A stretch of DNA of 64,000 nt from G963675935 sp963719005 (GCA_963719005.1 CAVRAR010000014.1:1488001-1552000), one strand, 5' to 3'. Positions 26,302 to 35,573 are shown, counted from the first letter of the stretch. Notes: generated by a model from the sequence alone, not told the origin. Numbers and translations: made by a program.

Positions 26302-27129
26302 TCATCGTGCGAACTGTGGAAGCCAAAGGAATATCACGAGCGTGAAAGCGCTGAATATCCACGCGCCAATGCATCGCCGCACTTCGCGTGGTTTCAGCGG
26401 CTCCTCGGAGAGACTGAGACGCAACAGCAGCCAAATCGCATAGAGCACCAGCGGCGGAAACCACAGGCCGAGGACGGCCGACTGCCATGCTCGAAGCACC
26501 GTCTCCTCGATGACGGTGTAGCCTTCTGACACGACCGGCTCAACAGTCTCCGCGACGAGGTCGGGCACGGCCACAGCGGGCTCCGCCCGATCGTCCGTCG
26601 CGGGCCAGAGACTTCGCAATGCAAGCATCGCGGCGATTGCGGCGCACCATCCCATTAGCAGCAAAAACGAACCGTGCGACAAGAGAAGCAACAGCAGCCC
26701 CGAGACGCCCGTGATGATCGCCCACGTTGTTTGAGAGAACTCCAGGGGAAACGCCAGGACGAGCGGCTGTTCAAAAAAGTTCGGATCTTCCTCACCATCC
26801 ATCGCGGCGCCGCAATGCCAACAGGTCTTCCAATCTGCATCGATGTTCTGGCGGCATTTCAGGCACTTCCACGGCGGCAAGACGGCGGGAGCAGTTTCGT
26901 GTAATGGTCGAAGAACTGCGACGGCCCTTTCCGCGTCCGAGGAGGACACAAAGACCTTGGCTCCGCCTGTCGCGTTGCTGTAGTGCCAGAACCACGTCAC
27001 AAAGGCGGCGTTCCCCAGAAAGGCAGGAATGTCCTCCATCGCCAGTTGCATCCGCGCCAGGTCGGCCTGGGCCGAGTTCACGAAGGAGGCCACGCGGAGC
27101 AATCGGGGAGTGGTCGAGGTTGCGTTCAT
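26302..27129 (-). CDS. DUF2007-like domain plus zinc ribbon membrane protein
   Basis: About 275 residues from MNATSTTPRLL. The N-terminal part (about 9-75, VASFVNSAQADLARMQLAME and VFVSSSDAERAVAVLRP) resembles DUF2007, a putative small signal-transducing domain. A zinc ribbon follows (CLKCRQNIDADWKTCWHCG), then two membrane helices and a C-terminal pair of helices near 230-270. A gene with the same zinc ribbon plus DUF2007-like composition lies at 34381, so this is a repeated architecture. Cellular role unknown. The frame to 27177 is not needed. Confidence 0.68.
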   Translation of the reverse strand: MNATSTTPRLLRVASFVNSAQADLARMQLAMEDIPAFLGNAAFVTWFWHYSNATGGAKVFVSSSDAERAVAVLRPLHETAPAVLPPWKCLKCRQNIDADWKTCWHCGAAMDGEEDPNFFEQPLVLAFPLEFSQTTWAIITGVSGLLLLLLSHGSFLLLMGWCAAIAAMLALRSLWPATDDRAEPAVAVPDLVAETVEPVVSEGYTVIEETVLRAWQSAVLGLWFPPLVLYAIWLLLRLSLSEEPLKPREVRRCIGAWIFSAFTLVIFLWLPQFAR

Positions 27130-27312
27130 GACTTGCGGAATGGGAGAAGATCGCCCTCTGCGCCTCAGTCCGCCCATACTATAGAGGTCACGCCGACCTG
27201 CGGCAAGTGGCGCGTCGCACCAAGGAATGCCCTTGGCGGGGCGGCCGAGCGAGGTTGCCTGTGCTACAATTCAGGTAGCATTGTCCCAAGAACCAAAATC
27301 CGGGGCGCGTCC

Positions 27313-28397
27313 ATGCAAATCCGCCGCTCTCTCCTGTCGCTGCTGTTCGTTGTCGGCTTCTTTATCGCCGCCATGCCTGCCCGGGCCGGCGGGACGGTCG
27401 AGTTGACCCTTGTCGGCCAAGGGCAAGGATCGGCCCTGTATTTTCAAGAGTGGTCGCAGGCCCTCGGCAAGGCCGGCATCCGCAACGTGCGGATTCGCTC
27501 CGGCACGGAAAGCGACAAGCCGGGCATCGTCACCGAGGGCGAAGCCGACCGGCCCGTCTACCTCGTGACCGGCATCATCTCTTCGCGCAGCGAGATCGTC
27601 TTGCCCGGCGCCGATTCCGACGCGGCGACATGGCTCGGCTTGCCGCGTGGTTGAAAGACTTGGCCGAAAACGGTCCGGTTGCCGGCCGTGCGGCAAAATC
27701 GCCCTTGGGTTTGACGGGCGCCGATTTCAGCAAGGTCCGCAAAGACCTGGCCGCGACGGTCGACTTCTCTACCGTCGGCATGACGCAGCAGAAGGCCGTG
27801 GGGAAGATCGCCGCGCAACTGAAGTTGCCGTTGCGGCTCGATGCCGACGTCGCCCGCGACTTGGCCGACAGCAAGGTCGAAGACCAGTTGATGGGTTTGA
27901 GCTGCGGGACGGCGTTGGCCTGCCTGCTTCGCCCGGCCGGCTACAGCATGACGCCCCGGGCCGTCAACGGGCAGATCGTCTACGCGGTCGTGCAGGCCGA
28001 AAGCACGCCGGCTGCCTCGAACTTTGTCGAGGTGAACCTCGCCACGTTCAAAACGTGGCCGATCGGCTGGACGACCGACAAAACCGACAAATCGGACAGC
28101 AACGCGGTTCCCGGTCTGTACGAATCGCACAACGTCAACGTGCAGAACGTCTCGGCCGCCACGGCGATCGCGGTGATCGGCAAACAGCTTGCAATACCGG
28201 TCTTCTTCGACCGCAAGGCGCTGGCGAAGTGGAAGATCGATCCCGCCAAGGTGTCGGTGTCGTTTCCAAAAAGGCATACGACGTACAGTCTCGCGTTGCG
28301 GACGATGCTATTTCGGGCGAAGCTGAAATTCGAGGTCCGCTACGACGATGCCGAGACGCCGTTCTTGTGGATCACTACGAGCAAGCCGGCGGATTGA
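27313..28397 (+). CDS. Secreted protein of unknown family (one frameshift)
   Basis: About 361 residues merged. Signal peptide about 1-26 (RRSLLSLLFVVGFFIAAMPA, then RAG). Near 27632 the frame changes: gcggcgacatgg should read gcggcggacatgg to join ...PGADSDAADMARLAAWLKDL (one G missing). The remaining 250 residues contain two similar sub-domains (TALACLLRPAGYSMTPRAVN and TYSLALRTMLFRAKLKFEVR) reminiscent of STN/secretin N-domains, but this is only a resemblance. Upstream and downstream genes do not suggest an operon. Confidence 0.65.
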
Positions 28398-28420
28398 GCG
28401 ACGGCGGTGAGATGAGAAGT

Positions 28421-28574
28421 CCCCTCTCCCTTTGGGAGAGGGTTAGGGTGAGGGCTGTTGGTGCGAGAGCGACGGCACTTCTTGGGGCGAAACCCGCCAA
28501 GCCCTCACCCCCTGCCCCTCTCCCAAAGGGAGAGGGGAGATTATGGTGCCCCTGTCGCAAAGGGAGAGGGGAGT
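28421..28574. repeat. Palindromic element family E, long copy
   Basis: tcccctctccctttgggaga...ggttagggtgagggct is inverted as gccctcaccccctgcccctc...ccaaagggagagggga. It lies between a plus-strand and a minus-strand gene and may act as a terminator. Confidence 0.65.
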
Positions 28575-28578
28575 GTTG

Positions 28579-29523
28579 CTAGAGCGTTTCAACTCGCACT
28601 TTACAAGCAAGCCGTTGAACCACAACCGCATCGAGCCGCCCCGTCTCCAAACGGCGAACGTTCTCGGCGGCGGCAGCGATGCCCAGCCGAACGGCGTCGA
28701 GCATCGGGCGGCCGTCGCGAATCGCCCAGGCGATCGCCGCGGCCAGCGCGTCGCCGCTGCCCAGTGGGTTGACCACTTTGTCGACTGGTAGGCAGTGCAG
28801 CCGATAGGCGTTCGACGCCGACGTGACCCAAACGGGCCGGCTGCCTTGCGTCGTCACCACCCACTGCGCCCCGCGACGGTTCAGCGAGCGCATGGCATCG
28901 AGCAGTTGGCTGTCGTCGTCGAGCGGCCGACCGAGGGTTTGGGCCAATTCCTCGCGATTTGGCTTGACCACCAGCGGCTTCAGGTCGAGCGTGGCCAAAA
29001 GCCCCTCGCCGCGAAAATCGAGCACCGCCGGGCAAGGCGTTCGCTCGACCAGTTCGCGATAAAACGCCCACGGCGTGCCGATCGGCAGCGAGCCGGTCAC
29101 GATGGCCGCCGCGGCATGGGCCGCCTCCTCGGCGTAAACGCGGCGAAACTCATCGAGTTCCGCCGCCGCCAGCGGCCTGCTCTCTTCGATCAGCTCGGTC
29201 ATCGTGCCGGTCGCCTGATCGAGAATCGTGGTGCATTGCCGCGTGGGCAATTGCGTGACGACCCAACGCCGCGCGACGCCCAACTCGCCGAGCTCGCGAT
29301 CGATCGGCGTCAGGGGCGGCCCGCCAAGCGGGGCTAACGCCAGCGTCCGCCCGCCGAGATGGTGCGCGGCGATGGCCGCGTTGATCACCTTCCCTTGCGC
29401 GAGCCAATGCACCTCGGCGGCCCGGTTCACCTCGCCGTAGCGGAACGAGCGAAAGACCATGATCTGCTGCCAGGCGGGCGAGAGGCCGGCACAGAGAATT
29501 GCCGCGTCGTCGCGTGGATTCAT
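28579..29523 (-). CDS. PfkB-family sugar kinase (tagatose/fructose-phosphate kinase type)
   Basis: Ribokinase-superfamily kinase, 314 residues. The N-terminus ILCAGLSPAWQQIMVF resembles 1-phosphofructokinase/tagatose-6-phosphate kinases (normally T-LNPA-D). The C-terminal signature VNPLGSGDALAAAIAWAI carries the GSGD motif with the catalytic Asp and the anion hole. The substrate cannot be set from sequence; a phosphorylated hexose is likely by family. ATG at 29523. Convergent with the gene at 27313 and divergent from the SGNH gene. Confidence 0.85.
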   Translation of the reverse strand: MNPRDDAAILCAGLSPAWQQIMVFRSFRYGEVNRAAEVHWLAQGKVINAAIAAHHLGGRTLALAPLGGPPLTPIDRELGELGVARRWVVTQLPTRQCTTILDQATGTMTELIEESRPLAAAELDEFRRVYAEEAAHAAAAIVTGSLPIGTPWAFYRELVERTPCPAVLDFRGEGLLATLDLKPLVVKPNREELAQTLGRPLDDDSQLLDAMRSLNRRGAQWVVTTQGSRPVWVTSASNAYRLHCLPVDKVVNPLGSGDALAAAIAWAIRDGRPMLDAVRLGIAAAAENVRRLETGRLDAVVVQRLACKVRVETL

Positions 29524-29677
29524 GATGGGCTATTAGAGCAAGTGGCACGCGGAATTCAAGGCTCTTGGCTGCCGGCGGTTCACGGTATAGTATACTGGTT
29601 TTGTGGTGCAGCCGTCCGGGCTGCCAAGGCAGGCGAGACGTCTGCACCGCAAGCGGCCCGATTGATTGGAGGTTCCC

Positions 29678-30475
29678 GTGATTCGTTTAGCCATCGCCAT
29701 GTTGCTCGGAATGAATTGCGTTTCCGCCTTGGCCGATCTCCCGCCGGGCATCGCGGATAAATCGACCTACTTGAAAGACACGGTCGCCGTGCTCCAGAAG
29801 CAGTGGCCGGGCAATCGGACGGTCAATATCGTCTGCCATGGGCACAGCGTGCCCGCCGGCTACTTCGTCACTCCCGTCGTCGATACATTCAACGCCTACC
29901 CGCACTTGCTCCACAAAGGGCTCAACGAAGCCTTTCCCTATTCGGTCGTCAATGTGATCGTGACGGCCATCGGCGGCGAGCAGTCGGAGAGCGGGGCGGA
30001 ACGGTTCGATCGCGACGTGCTGAGCCATCGGCCCGACGTTGTCACCATCGACTACGGGCTGAACGACCGCAGCATCGGCCTCGAACGGGCGAAGAAGGCG
30101 TGGACCACGATGATCGAGAAGGCGAAAAAGGCCGGCGTCAAGGTCATCCTCCTTACGCCCACCGGCGACCTGAGTTCCAAGCTCGACGATCCGAACGATC
30201 CGCTCAACCAACATGCCGCGCAAATCCGCGTCCTGGCCGCTCAGTATCACGTCGGCTTGGTCGATAGTCTGGCGATGTTCCAGCGATATGTGAAGAGCGG
30301 CGGCAGGTTGCAGGACATCATGTCCCAGGTGAACCATCCCAACCGCAAGGGGCACGACCTGGTGGCCAACTCGCTGCTGTCGTGGTTTGCCAAGCTCTCA
30401 CCCCCGGCCCCTCTCCCAAGAGGAGAGGGGAGAACAGTGACGACTTCCTTTTCGCACGATAAGGCAGTGCCGTGA
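29678..30475 (+). CDS. Secreted SGNH/GDSL-type hydrolase
   Basis: About 265 residues with a signal peptide (VIRLAIAMLLGMNCVSALAD). Block I VCHGHSVPAG holds the Ser, block III DYGLNDRSIG the Asn, and NHPNRKGHDLVA the catalytic His of the usual DxxH block. Such enzymes are esterases/lipases or carbohydrate deacetylases. GTG at 29678 has GGAGG about 6 bases upstream, so I prefer it to TTG at 29666. The last 25 or so residues (KLSPPAPLPRGEGRTVTT) are a read-through of a family E palindrome, and the stop TGA overlaps the aroA GTG start. Confidence 0.82.
   Translation: MIRLAIAMLLGMNCVSALADLPPGIADKSTYLKDTVAVLQKQWPGNRTVNIVCHGHSVPAGYFVTPVVDTFNAYPHLLHKGLNEAFPYSVVNVIVTAIGGEQSESGAERFDRDVLSHRPDVVTIDYGLNDRSIGLERAKKAWTTMIEKAKKAGVKVILLTPTGDLSSKLDDPNDPLNQHAAQIRVLAAQYHVGLVDSLAMFQRYVKSGGRLQDIMSQVNHPNRKGHDLVANSLLSWFAKLSPPAPLPRGEGRTVTTSFSHDKAVP
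30400..30432. repeat. Family E palindrome forming the 3' end of the SGNH gene
   Basis: cccctctcccaagaggagag with flanking g/c is self-complementary. It is translated as the C-terminal tail and lies just before the stop/start overlap with aroA. Confidence 0.65.
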
Positions 30476-31749
30476 CCGACGCCATCGAAATCCGACCGAC
30501 TGGACCGTTGCATGGAACCATTCGGCCGCCCGGCTCGAAGAGCATCACAAACCGTGCGTTGGTTTGCGCCGCGTTGGCCGAAGGGGAATCGCTGCTTGCC
30601 GGCGCCCTCGATAGCGAGGACACCCGGGTGATGATCGAATCGCTCGGACGACTTGGCATCGCCGTGGAGCACGATCCGGCGGCGGCCGCCGTTCGTGTCC
30701 TCGGCTGCGGCGGGCGAGTGCCGGCAAATCGCGCCGATCTCTATGTGGCCAACAGCGGAACCACGCTGCGCTTTCTGACGGCCGTCGCCGCCTTAGGGCA
30801 CGGCCTCTTTCGCCTCGACGGCACCGCCCGCATGCGGCAGCGGCCGGTCGAGGATCTGCTCGCCGCGCTGCGGCAACTCGGCGTCGATGCGATCTGCGAG
30901 TCGCCCGGCGGCTGTCCGCCAGTCGTCGTCCGCGGCCAAGGTCTGCGCGGCGGCCGAGCGACGGTCGGCGGCGATAAATCGAGCCAGTTCCTCAGCGGGC
31001 TGCTGCTGGCCGCCCCTTATGCCGACGCCGACGTGGAGCTGATCGTCGATGGAGCGCTCGTTTCCCGGCCGTACATCGACATGACGCGAAGCGTGATGGC
31101 GGCCTTCGGCGTATCGATCGAAGTCGAAGTGCCGCGCCGGTTCAGCGTGCGTGCCGGGCAACGTTACCGCGGCACCTGCTATGCGATCGAACCCGATGCC
31201 TCGGCCGCCAGCTACTTCTTCGCCGCCGCAGCGATCACGCAGGGCGAAGTGACGGTCGAGGGGCTGTCCCGCGCCAGCTTGCAGGGCGACGTCGCTTTCT
31301 GCGATTGCCTGCAACAGATGGGCTGCGACGTGCGGTATGCCGACGACCGCATCACCGTGGCGGGAAGGCCGCTGCGGGGGATCGAGATCGACATGAACGC
31401 CATCAGCGACACGGTGCAGACGCTCGCAGCGGTGGCGCTCTTTGCCGACAGCCCCACCACCATTCGCGGCGTCGCCCACATTCGCCACAAGGAGACCGAC
31501 CGGATTCACGCCCTGGCGGTCGAGCTGCGGAAGCTCGGCGCGGAAGTCGAGGAGCGCGACGACGGGCTGCGAATCGCGCCGCGCGGGCTGCGTGGCGCGG
31601 AAATCGACACGTACGATGACCACCGCATGGCAATGAGCCTGGCGCTGCCGGGGCTGGCCGTTCCCGGCGTGGTGATTCGCGATCCAGGCTGCACGGCAAA
31701 GACGTACCCCGGATTCTTTGCGGATTTGGCCGGTTTGCGATTTCGTTAG
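30472..31749 (+). CDS. aroA: 3-phosphoshikimate 1-carboxyvinyltransferase (EPSP synthase)
   Basis: Joins phosphoenolpyruvate to shikimate-3-phosphate in aromatic amino-acid synthesis. Protein of 425 residues, normal length. Motifs: PPGSKSITNRALVCAALAEG, LYVANSGTTLRFLTAVAALG, RPVEDLL, GDKSSQFLSGLLLAAPYADA and RHKETDRIHALAVELRKLGA. The start is GTG at 30472, overlapping the upstream TGA (GTGA), which implies translational coupling. It is cytoplasmic. Confidence 0.96.
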   Translation: MTDAIEIRPTGPLHGTIRPPGSKSITNRALVCAALAEGESLLAGALDSEDTRVMIESLGRLGIAVEHDPAAAAVRVLGCGGRVPANRADLYVANSGTTLRFLTAVAALGHGLFRLDGTARMRQRPVEDLLAALRQLGVDAICESPGGCPPVVVRGQGLRGGRATVGGDKSSQFLSGLLLAAPYADADVELIVDGALVSRPYIDMTRSVMAAFGVSIEVEVPRRFSVRAGQRYRGTCYAIEPDASAASYFFAAAAITQGEVTVEGLSRASLQGDVAFCDCLQQMGCDVRYADDRITVAGRPLRGIEIDMNAISDTVQTLAAVALFADSPTTIRGVAHIRHKETDRIHALAVELRKLGAEVEERDDGLRIAPRGLRGAEIDTYDDHRMAMSLALPGLAVPGVVIRDPGCTAKTYPGFFADLAGLRFR

Positions 31750-31765
31750 AACATCTATTTTTCGA

Positions 31766-31794
31766 TTGACCTAATGATTCCGACACGCTAGGAT
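31766..31794 (+). promoter_or_regulatory. Sigma-70-like promoter of the toxin-antitoxin pair
   Basis: TTGACC (31766-31771) and TAGGAT (31789-31794) are 17 bases apart. The expected transcription start falls on or next to the first codons of the toxin gene, so a leaderless transcript is possible. Confidence 0.4.
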
Positions 31795-31797
31795 TAC

Positions 31798-32067
31798 ATG
31801 ATGGAATGGCGAGTCGTCGAATCGCGGTTGCTCGCACGGCAGGTCGAGCGGGCGCCTTGCGAAATTCAAGAGAAGTACGTGGTTTGGCGCAGCCTCGTGC
31901 AACAGTGGGGCCCGCAATTGCAGGGAGGTTTTCGCGTCCATGCGTTGCAAGGTGACCGCAAAGGACAGAAGTCAGCCTGGCTCAACCGGCAATGGAGGGT
32001 GATCTTCAAGGTCTTCGAGGGTGAACTTGTAGTGGAGGCGCTGGAATTGACGCCCCACAGGTATTAG
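31798..32067 (+). CDS. RelE/HigB-like toxin
   Basis: Small protein of 89 residues. The pattern VVWRSLVQQWGPQLQGGFRV...HALQGDRKGQKSAWLNRQWR followed by VIFKVFEGELVVEALELTPH is that of HigB/RelE-fold mRNA interferases (WR-x-IF strand and a late His). A helix-turn-helix partner gene begins 9 bases downstream, giving the toxin-first order of HigBA. ATG at 31798 or 31801 may be the start. Toxicity is inferred from the fold. Confidence 0.78.
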   Translation: MMEWRVVESRLLARQVERAPCEIQEKYVVWRSLVQQWGPQLQGGFRVHALQGDRKGQKSAWLNRQWRVIFKVFEGELVVEALELTPHRY

Positions 32068-32076
32068 GAGCGGAGC

Positions 32077-32463
32077 ATGTCAACGGTTCTTTCATCAAAA
32101 TCGATTCGGACGATCGAAAGAGGCATTAGCGCGGGGCGATGCCTGACGGTGATTCCGAACGCTCGGGGAAAAGCGCGAGTGATTGAGAGCGAAGAATTTC
32201 TTACTCCCGAGGAATCTGAAGCGCTTCACAAGAGCATCGGTCCGCCCACTCCCGGAATCTGTTTGGACATGTTCATCTGGGAGTTCGAGAGCGGCAGCGT
32301 CAAGGACTTCGCGGCGAAGGTCGGCTATCATCCCAACCGCATCTCCGCGCTGAAGTCGGCGACGCACGGTATTTCGCCGCGCCTGTTCCGCCGCATGGTC
32401 GAGGCGTACAGTCTCGGCAAGAAAGAGCGCGAGTTCTGGGGCAATCGCCTGCTGGGAATCTGA
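32077..32463 (+). CDS. Helix-turn-helix antitoxin-like protein
   Basis: Protein of 128 residues with AGGAG about 8 bases before ATG. The central segment DFAAKVGYHPNRISALKSAT followed by HGISPRLFRRM is an HTH, consistent with a HigA/XRE-like antitoxin/autorepressor. The N-terminal 60 residues are not recognised; they could hold the toxin-neutralising part. It pairs with the toxin upstream. Confidence 0.68.
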   Translation: MSTVLSSKSIRTIERGISAGRCLTVIPNARGKARVIESEEFLTPEESEALHKSIGPPTPGICLDMFIWEFESGSVKDFAAKVGYHPNRISALKSATHGISPRLFRRMVEAYSLGKKEREFWGNRLLGI

Positions 32464-32694
32464 CTATCGCGGCTGCGGTCTTCGCTGCGCGATCGATTCG
32501 AGCAGTTCATCGGCGCGGCGGAGCAGGGCGCTGCCCGACTCCGCACGGTCGCAACGGGCGTTGGCCGGGTCGGCGGCGATCAAATGCCCCTGGCAGTGTT
32601 GGCACACAACCCTTCGCCCAAGATATTCGACGCGAATTTGCAGCCGGCGACCGCAGGTGGGACATTCCTGGATGAAGTAGGTAGGATTGGCCAT
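32464..32694 (-). CDS. Small zinc-ribbon protein
   Basis: 76 residues. A cysteine pair (CPTCGRRLQIRVEYLGRRVV, then CQHC) forms a zinc ribbon often seen at the start of planctomycete regulators (GRRLQIRVEYLGR...). Here it stands alone. AGGAGG lies about 9 bases before ATG 32694. Function unknown. Confidence 0.65.
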   Translation of the reverse strand: MANPTYFIQECPTCGRRLQIRVEYLGRRVVCQHCQGHLIAADPANARCDRAESGSALLRRADELLESIAQRRPQPR

Positions 32695-32917
32695 CGTCAG
32701 ACCTCCTCCTTGACGCCTGCCGTTCCGTGCGCCAAGAACCTGATTATCGCTTTGTGAACGATTTTGTCAATTACAACGTCTGTGAGACGCGCCGCGATCA
32801 GAATGATCGGTTGCACGTGCTGGAATGTGAAACTGTCGCCGAATAAGTAACCTGCGGAGTATAATGTGTTTGGATAAGGATCAAACGCCTCAACTTTGCC
32901 CCAGGTACCCCCCTCCC

Positions 32918-33553
32918 ATGCGACGACCAGCGGTATTCCTGCTCGCAACGCTCGCACTGCTAGCTGCCGCCGTCGCAGCGGCTGCGGACGCGCCGCCGAC
33001 TGTTGTCAAACCGATTCCTTCTTTGTCGGAATTGAGGCAGGCGGTGTTGAGGTATTTCCAGGCGTAGCGCGATTATCGGCCGCGCGACTTCGTCACGCAG
33101 GACAAGGTCGAACCCCTCTTGCTGCAACTGCGGCGGAACATGCTGCCGCTTCCCGACTACAAGCAGATTCTGGAACGAGTGCCTGCGAAAGACGAGTTCT
33201 TGGCGGAGCAACTTCGCACCCCCGGCGGCCGAAAGTTCATGCGGCAGATTTCCCGCTACGACGACGCCTACGATCGGCTCGACCGGCTCAGCCGTCTGCC
33301 CCACGGACAACAGACCGTTATCGATCTGATCCGCGGTCCCGACGGCTATAAGATGCTCGAATACATGACGACCACGCCGGGCGGAGAAGCCTTGGGCGAG
33401 CAACTGTCGAACGCGCCGAAGGGGAAGAATTTCAATCGCACGACCGGCCGCATCTATACGGCCGAGACGCTCTTGAAGCGACTGGAGCAGAGCCGCGCCG
33501 CCACCCTGAAATCGGCCAAGCCTACCGGACTCGCCGGATCGACGTCACGATGA
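32918..33553 (+). CDS. Exported hypothetical protein interrupted by an in-frame TAG
   Basis: Signal peptide MRRPAVFLLATLALLAAAVA then AAADAP. The frame meets TAG at 33065-33067 (YFQA-stop-RDYRPRDF) and then continues in the same frame to 33553, with well-formed protein (MLPLPDYKQILERVPAKDEF and similar). Restoring CAG at this site would give a protein of about 211 residues. It may be a recent nonsense mutation or sequence error. It ends 31 bases into the convergent cyclophilin gene. No known family. Confidence 0.55.
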
Positions 33554-34199
33554 TCGGCTCGGCCGGGGTGCGTTCCAACGTTGTCGTGTCGCGGAGTTCG
33601 GCGGCGTTGATCGCATCGACCACTTCCATGCCTTTGGTGACCTTGCCGAACACGCAGTAACCGTAGCCCTGGGCGGTGCGGTCCTTGTAGTCGAGCGAAG
33701 GATTGTCGACGACGTTGATGAAGAACTGGCTGGTGGCGCCGTCGATCGAATCGGGCCAGCGAGACATGGCGATCGTACCGCGGAGGTTTTTCAGTCCGTT
33801 GGCCGCCTCGTTGCGGATCGGCGTGTGCGCCGGCTTTGCGACCATGTTCGTGTCGTACCCGCCGGCCAAGATCGCCTGATCCTTGAACACCTGGTGAATG
33901 ATCGTCTTATCGTAGAAGGAGCTGCCGACGTAGGAAAGGAAGTTGTCCACGGTGTTGACGGCATTCTTGCGGTCGAGCTCGACGGTGATCTTGCCTTTCG
34001 AGGTTTCGATTTCGACCACCGGGTGCTGCAAATCCACGTCTTCCCTCGCAGTCGTTGCCACCGCCCCTCCGGTAGACGGGTCGGTCTTCTTCGTCGCGTC
34101 CCCACCGGTCGTCGCCGCCGGGTTGCCGCCGCAGCCGCCCGCGACCGCAATCACCAGCAGGCTGAGACATGCTACAATGAGCTTCCAGCGATGAGACAC
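33522..34199 (-). CDS. Lipoprotein peptidyl-prolyl cis-trans isomerase (cyclophilin)
   Basis: Protein of 225 residues that catalyses proline isomerisation in exported proteins. The N-terminus SLLVIAVAGGCGGN has a lipobox Cys. The cyclophilin domain (about 55-220) has VEIETSKGKITVELDRKNAV, TIIHQVFKDQAILAGG, GTIAMSRWPDSIDGATSQFF and INVVDNPSLD. Note FINVVDN rather than the usual FIN-x-xDN; this is within family range. ATG at 34199. The 3' end overlaps the gene at 32918 by 32 bases. Confidence 0.9.
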   Translation of the reverse strand: MSHRWKLIVACLSLLVIAVAGGCGGNPAATTGGDATKKTDPSTGGAVATTAREDVDLQHPVVEIETSKGKITVELDRKNAVNTVDNFLSYVGSSFYDKTIIHQVFKDQAILAGGYDTNMVAKPAHTPIRNEAANGLKNLRGTIAMSRWPDSIDGATSQFFINVVDNPSLDYKDRTAQGYGYCVFGKVTKGMEVVDAINAAELRDTTTLERTPAEPIIVTSIRRVR

Positions 34200-34380
34200 C
34201 GTGCCGTCTCCCTACAGAAGGATTTTCAGGGTTCCTATGGGTCGCCAATGGGTTTCTATCATCCCCAGAACGGCGTTTAGGTGCAACGGCGATTCCGGTG
34301 GATTTTTCTCTTCAGGAGCGTAGAATTAGGCGGTCTTGACCGACGCGATCTACGGGTTTTGGGCAAGATGGTGATTCGTC

Positions 34381-35346
34381 ATGTGGCAATGTCCAAACTG
34401 CGGTGAACGGATTGACGACGGCTTCGACGCCTGCTGGAAGTGCGGCACGGCTCAAAATGGGACTCGGGCGGTCGATTTCCACGCAGAGGCGAACGATCCG
34501 GCCGTGCCCGATCTCGGGCCCGATCGCGAGCCGCCGCTGCAGAGCGAGGAAGACCGCCAGTCCGACCGCATCTTGCACGAGCGGCTTGTCGAGGTGTGCT
34601 CTGCCGGCAATATCGTCGAGGCCGACGGATTGTGCGAACTGTTGGAAGAGGCGGGCATTCTCGCCCGGGTCGTCGGCGAGGGGCCCGGCGTCGCAGCGGG
34701 GGGATTGGCGCTTGGCGAGAACGTTTCGCCGCGCATTTGGGTGCGCGAGGACGACCTTGCCCGGGCGCGAGAGGTCATCGAGCAGTGGCGCGCGCGGCGG
34801 ACGAACGAAGCGGTCGAGCTGCCGGAAAGTGAAACGCCGCCGGAGAGCGAAATGCCCGTCGAGGCGGAAGCGGCCCCATTGCCGTCCGACGTTCGATTCC
34901 GTTTTCTCAGCCAGGGGTTTTTCATCGCCGGCGCCGTGTGTATTCTCGTCGGCGCAGGCTGGGCATGGAAGAACTCGGCGGTGCTGTCAACGTATTCGGG
35001 CACGGCCGTCGGGCGATTCGACAGCATCCACATCGGCCAGGTGAAGATGGTTTCTCCGCCCCGCGAACGCGACGTGCCGTCGGAGCCCGTCGATGCAGGG
35101 CCCTCCTTTCGTTACTCGTACAACGTGAAATACGTCTACACGGCGAATGGGAAGACGTATGATGCGAGCATGACCGTCGATCGCGTCAACCAGGCTCTCG
35201 ACCGCGTCACGATCCATTACGATCCCCACGACCCGGCAATGAACGTTGTCGGGGCAATTGCGCCGCCCTGGATGGTCTTGCTCTTCGCATCGCTGGCCGG
35301 CGCGTTTTTGTGCTTTGTGGGGTACCAGTTTCGCTGCCCCGACTGA
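34381..35346 (+). CDS. Zinc-ribbon, DUF2007-like and DUF3592-like membrane protein
   Basis: 321 residues. The N-terminal zinc ribbon CPNCGERIDDGFDACWKCGT is followed by a DUF2007-like domain (about 68-130, LVEVCSAGNIVEADGLCELL and VGEGPG). A linker leads to one membrane helix (about 182-200, FFIAGAVCILVGAGWAWK), then a lumenal/periplasmic DUF3592-like region (YSYNVKYVYTANGKTYDAS) and a final helix. It shares the first two modules with the gene at 26302. Function unknown; possibly a membrane sensor or adaptor. Confidence 0.72.
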   Translation: MWQCPNCGERIDDGFDACWKCGTAQNGTRAVDFHAEANDPAVPDLGPDREPPLQSEEDRQSDRILHERLVEVCSAGNIVEADGLCELLEEAGILARVVGEGPGVAAGGLALGENVSPRIWVREDDLARAREVIEQWRARRTNEAVELPESETPPESEMPVEAEAAPLPSDVRFRFLSQGFFIAGAVCILVGAGWAWKNSAVLSTYSGTAVGRFDSIHIGQVKMVSPPRERDVPSEPVDAGPSFRYSYNVKYVYTANGKTYDASMTVDRVNQALDRVTIHYDPHDPAMNVVGAIAPPWMVLLFASLAGAFLCFVGYQFRCPD

Positions 35347-35500
35347 CATTAAGCGGACGATTCAGTATATTGGGGGGAATCCGCCGAAGTGGCGACTGCC
35401 GCGGCAGCAGTGGGCGTCTGTCAAAGCGTACGACGGTTGGCCGCTGCACCCTGGACACAGCCCTAGCTCGCCGTACGCAAGACGATTACAGGATTATTCA

Positions 35501-35563
35501 GAATAGCCGCTCGCGGCTTCGCAATAGACGCGAAGCCCAGTCGTTGCGAAGCCGCAAGCGGCC
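35501..35563. repeat. Family F inverted repeat upstream of acnA
   Basis: gccgctcgcggcttcgcaat (from 35506) and ttgcgaagccgcaagcggcc (ending 35563) are inverted copies around a short loop. It ends 11 bases before the acnA start, so it may influence expression. Confidence 0.65.
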
Positions 35564-35573
35564 GGAGTGATTT

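Noticed and set aside
32697..32957. Minus-strand open frame of 86 codons upstream of the zinc-ribbon gene
   Set aside because: It overlaps the start of the exported protein gene at 32918 and shows no recognisable features; translation is not supported.
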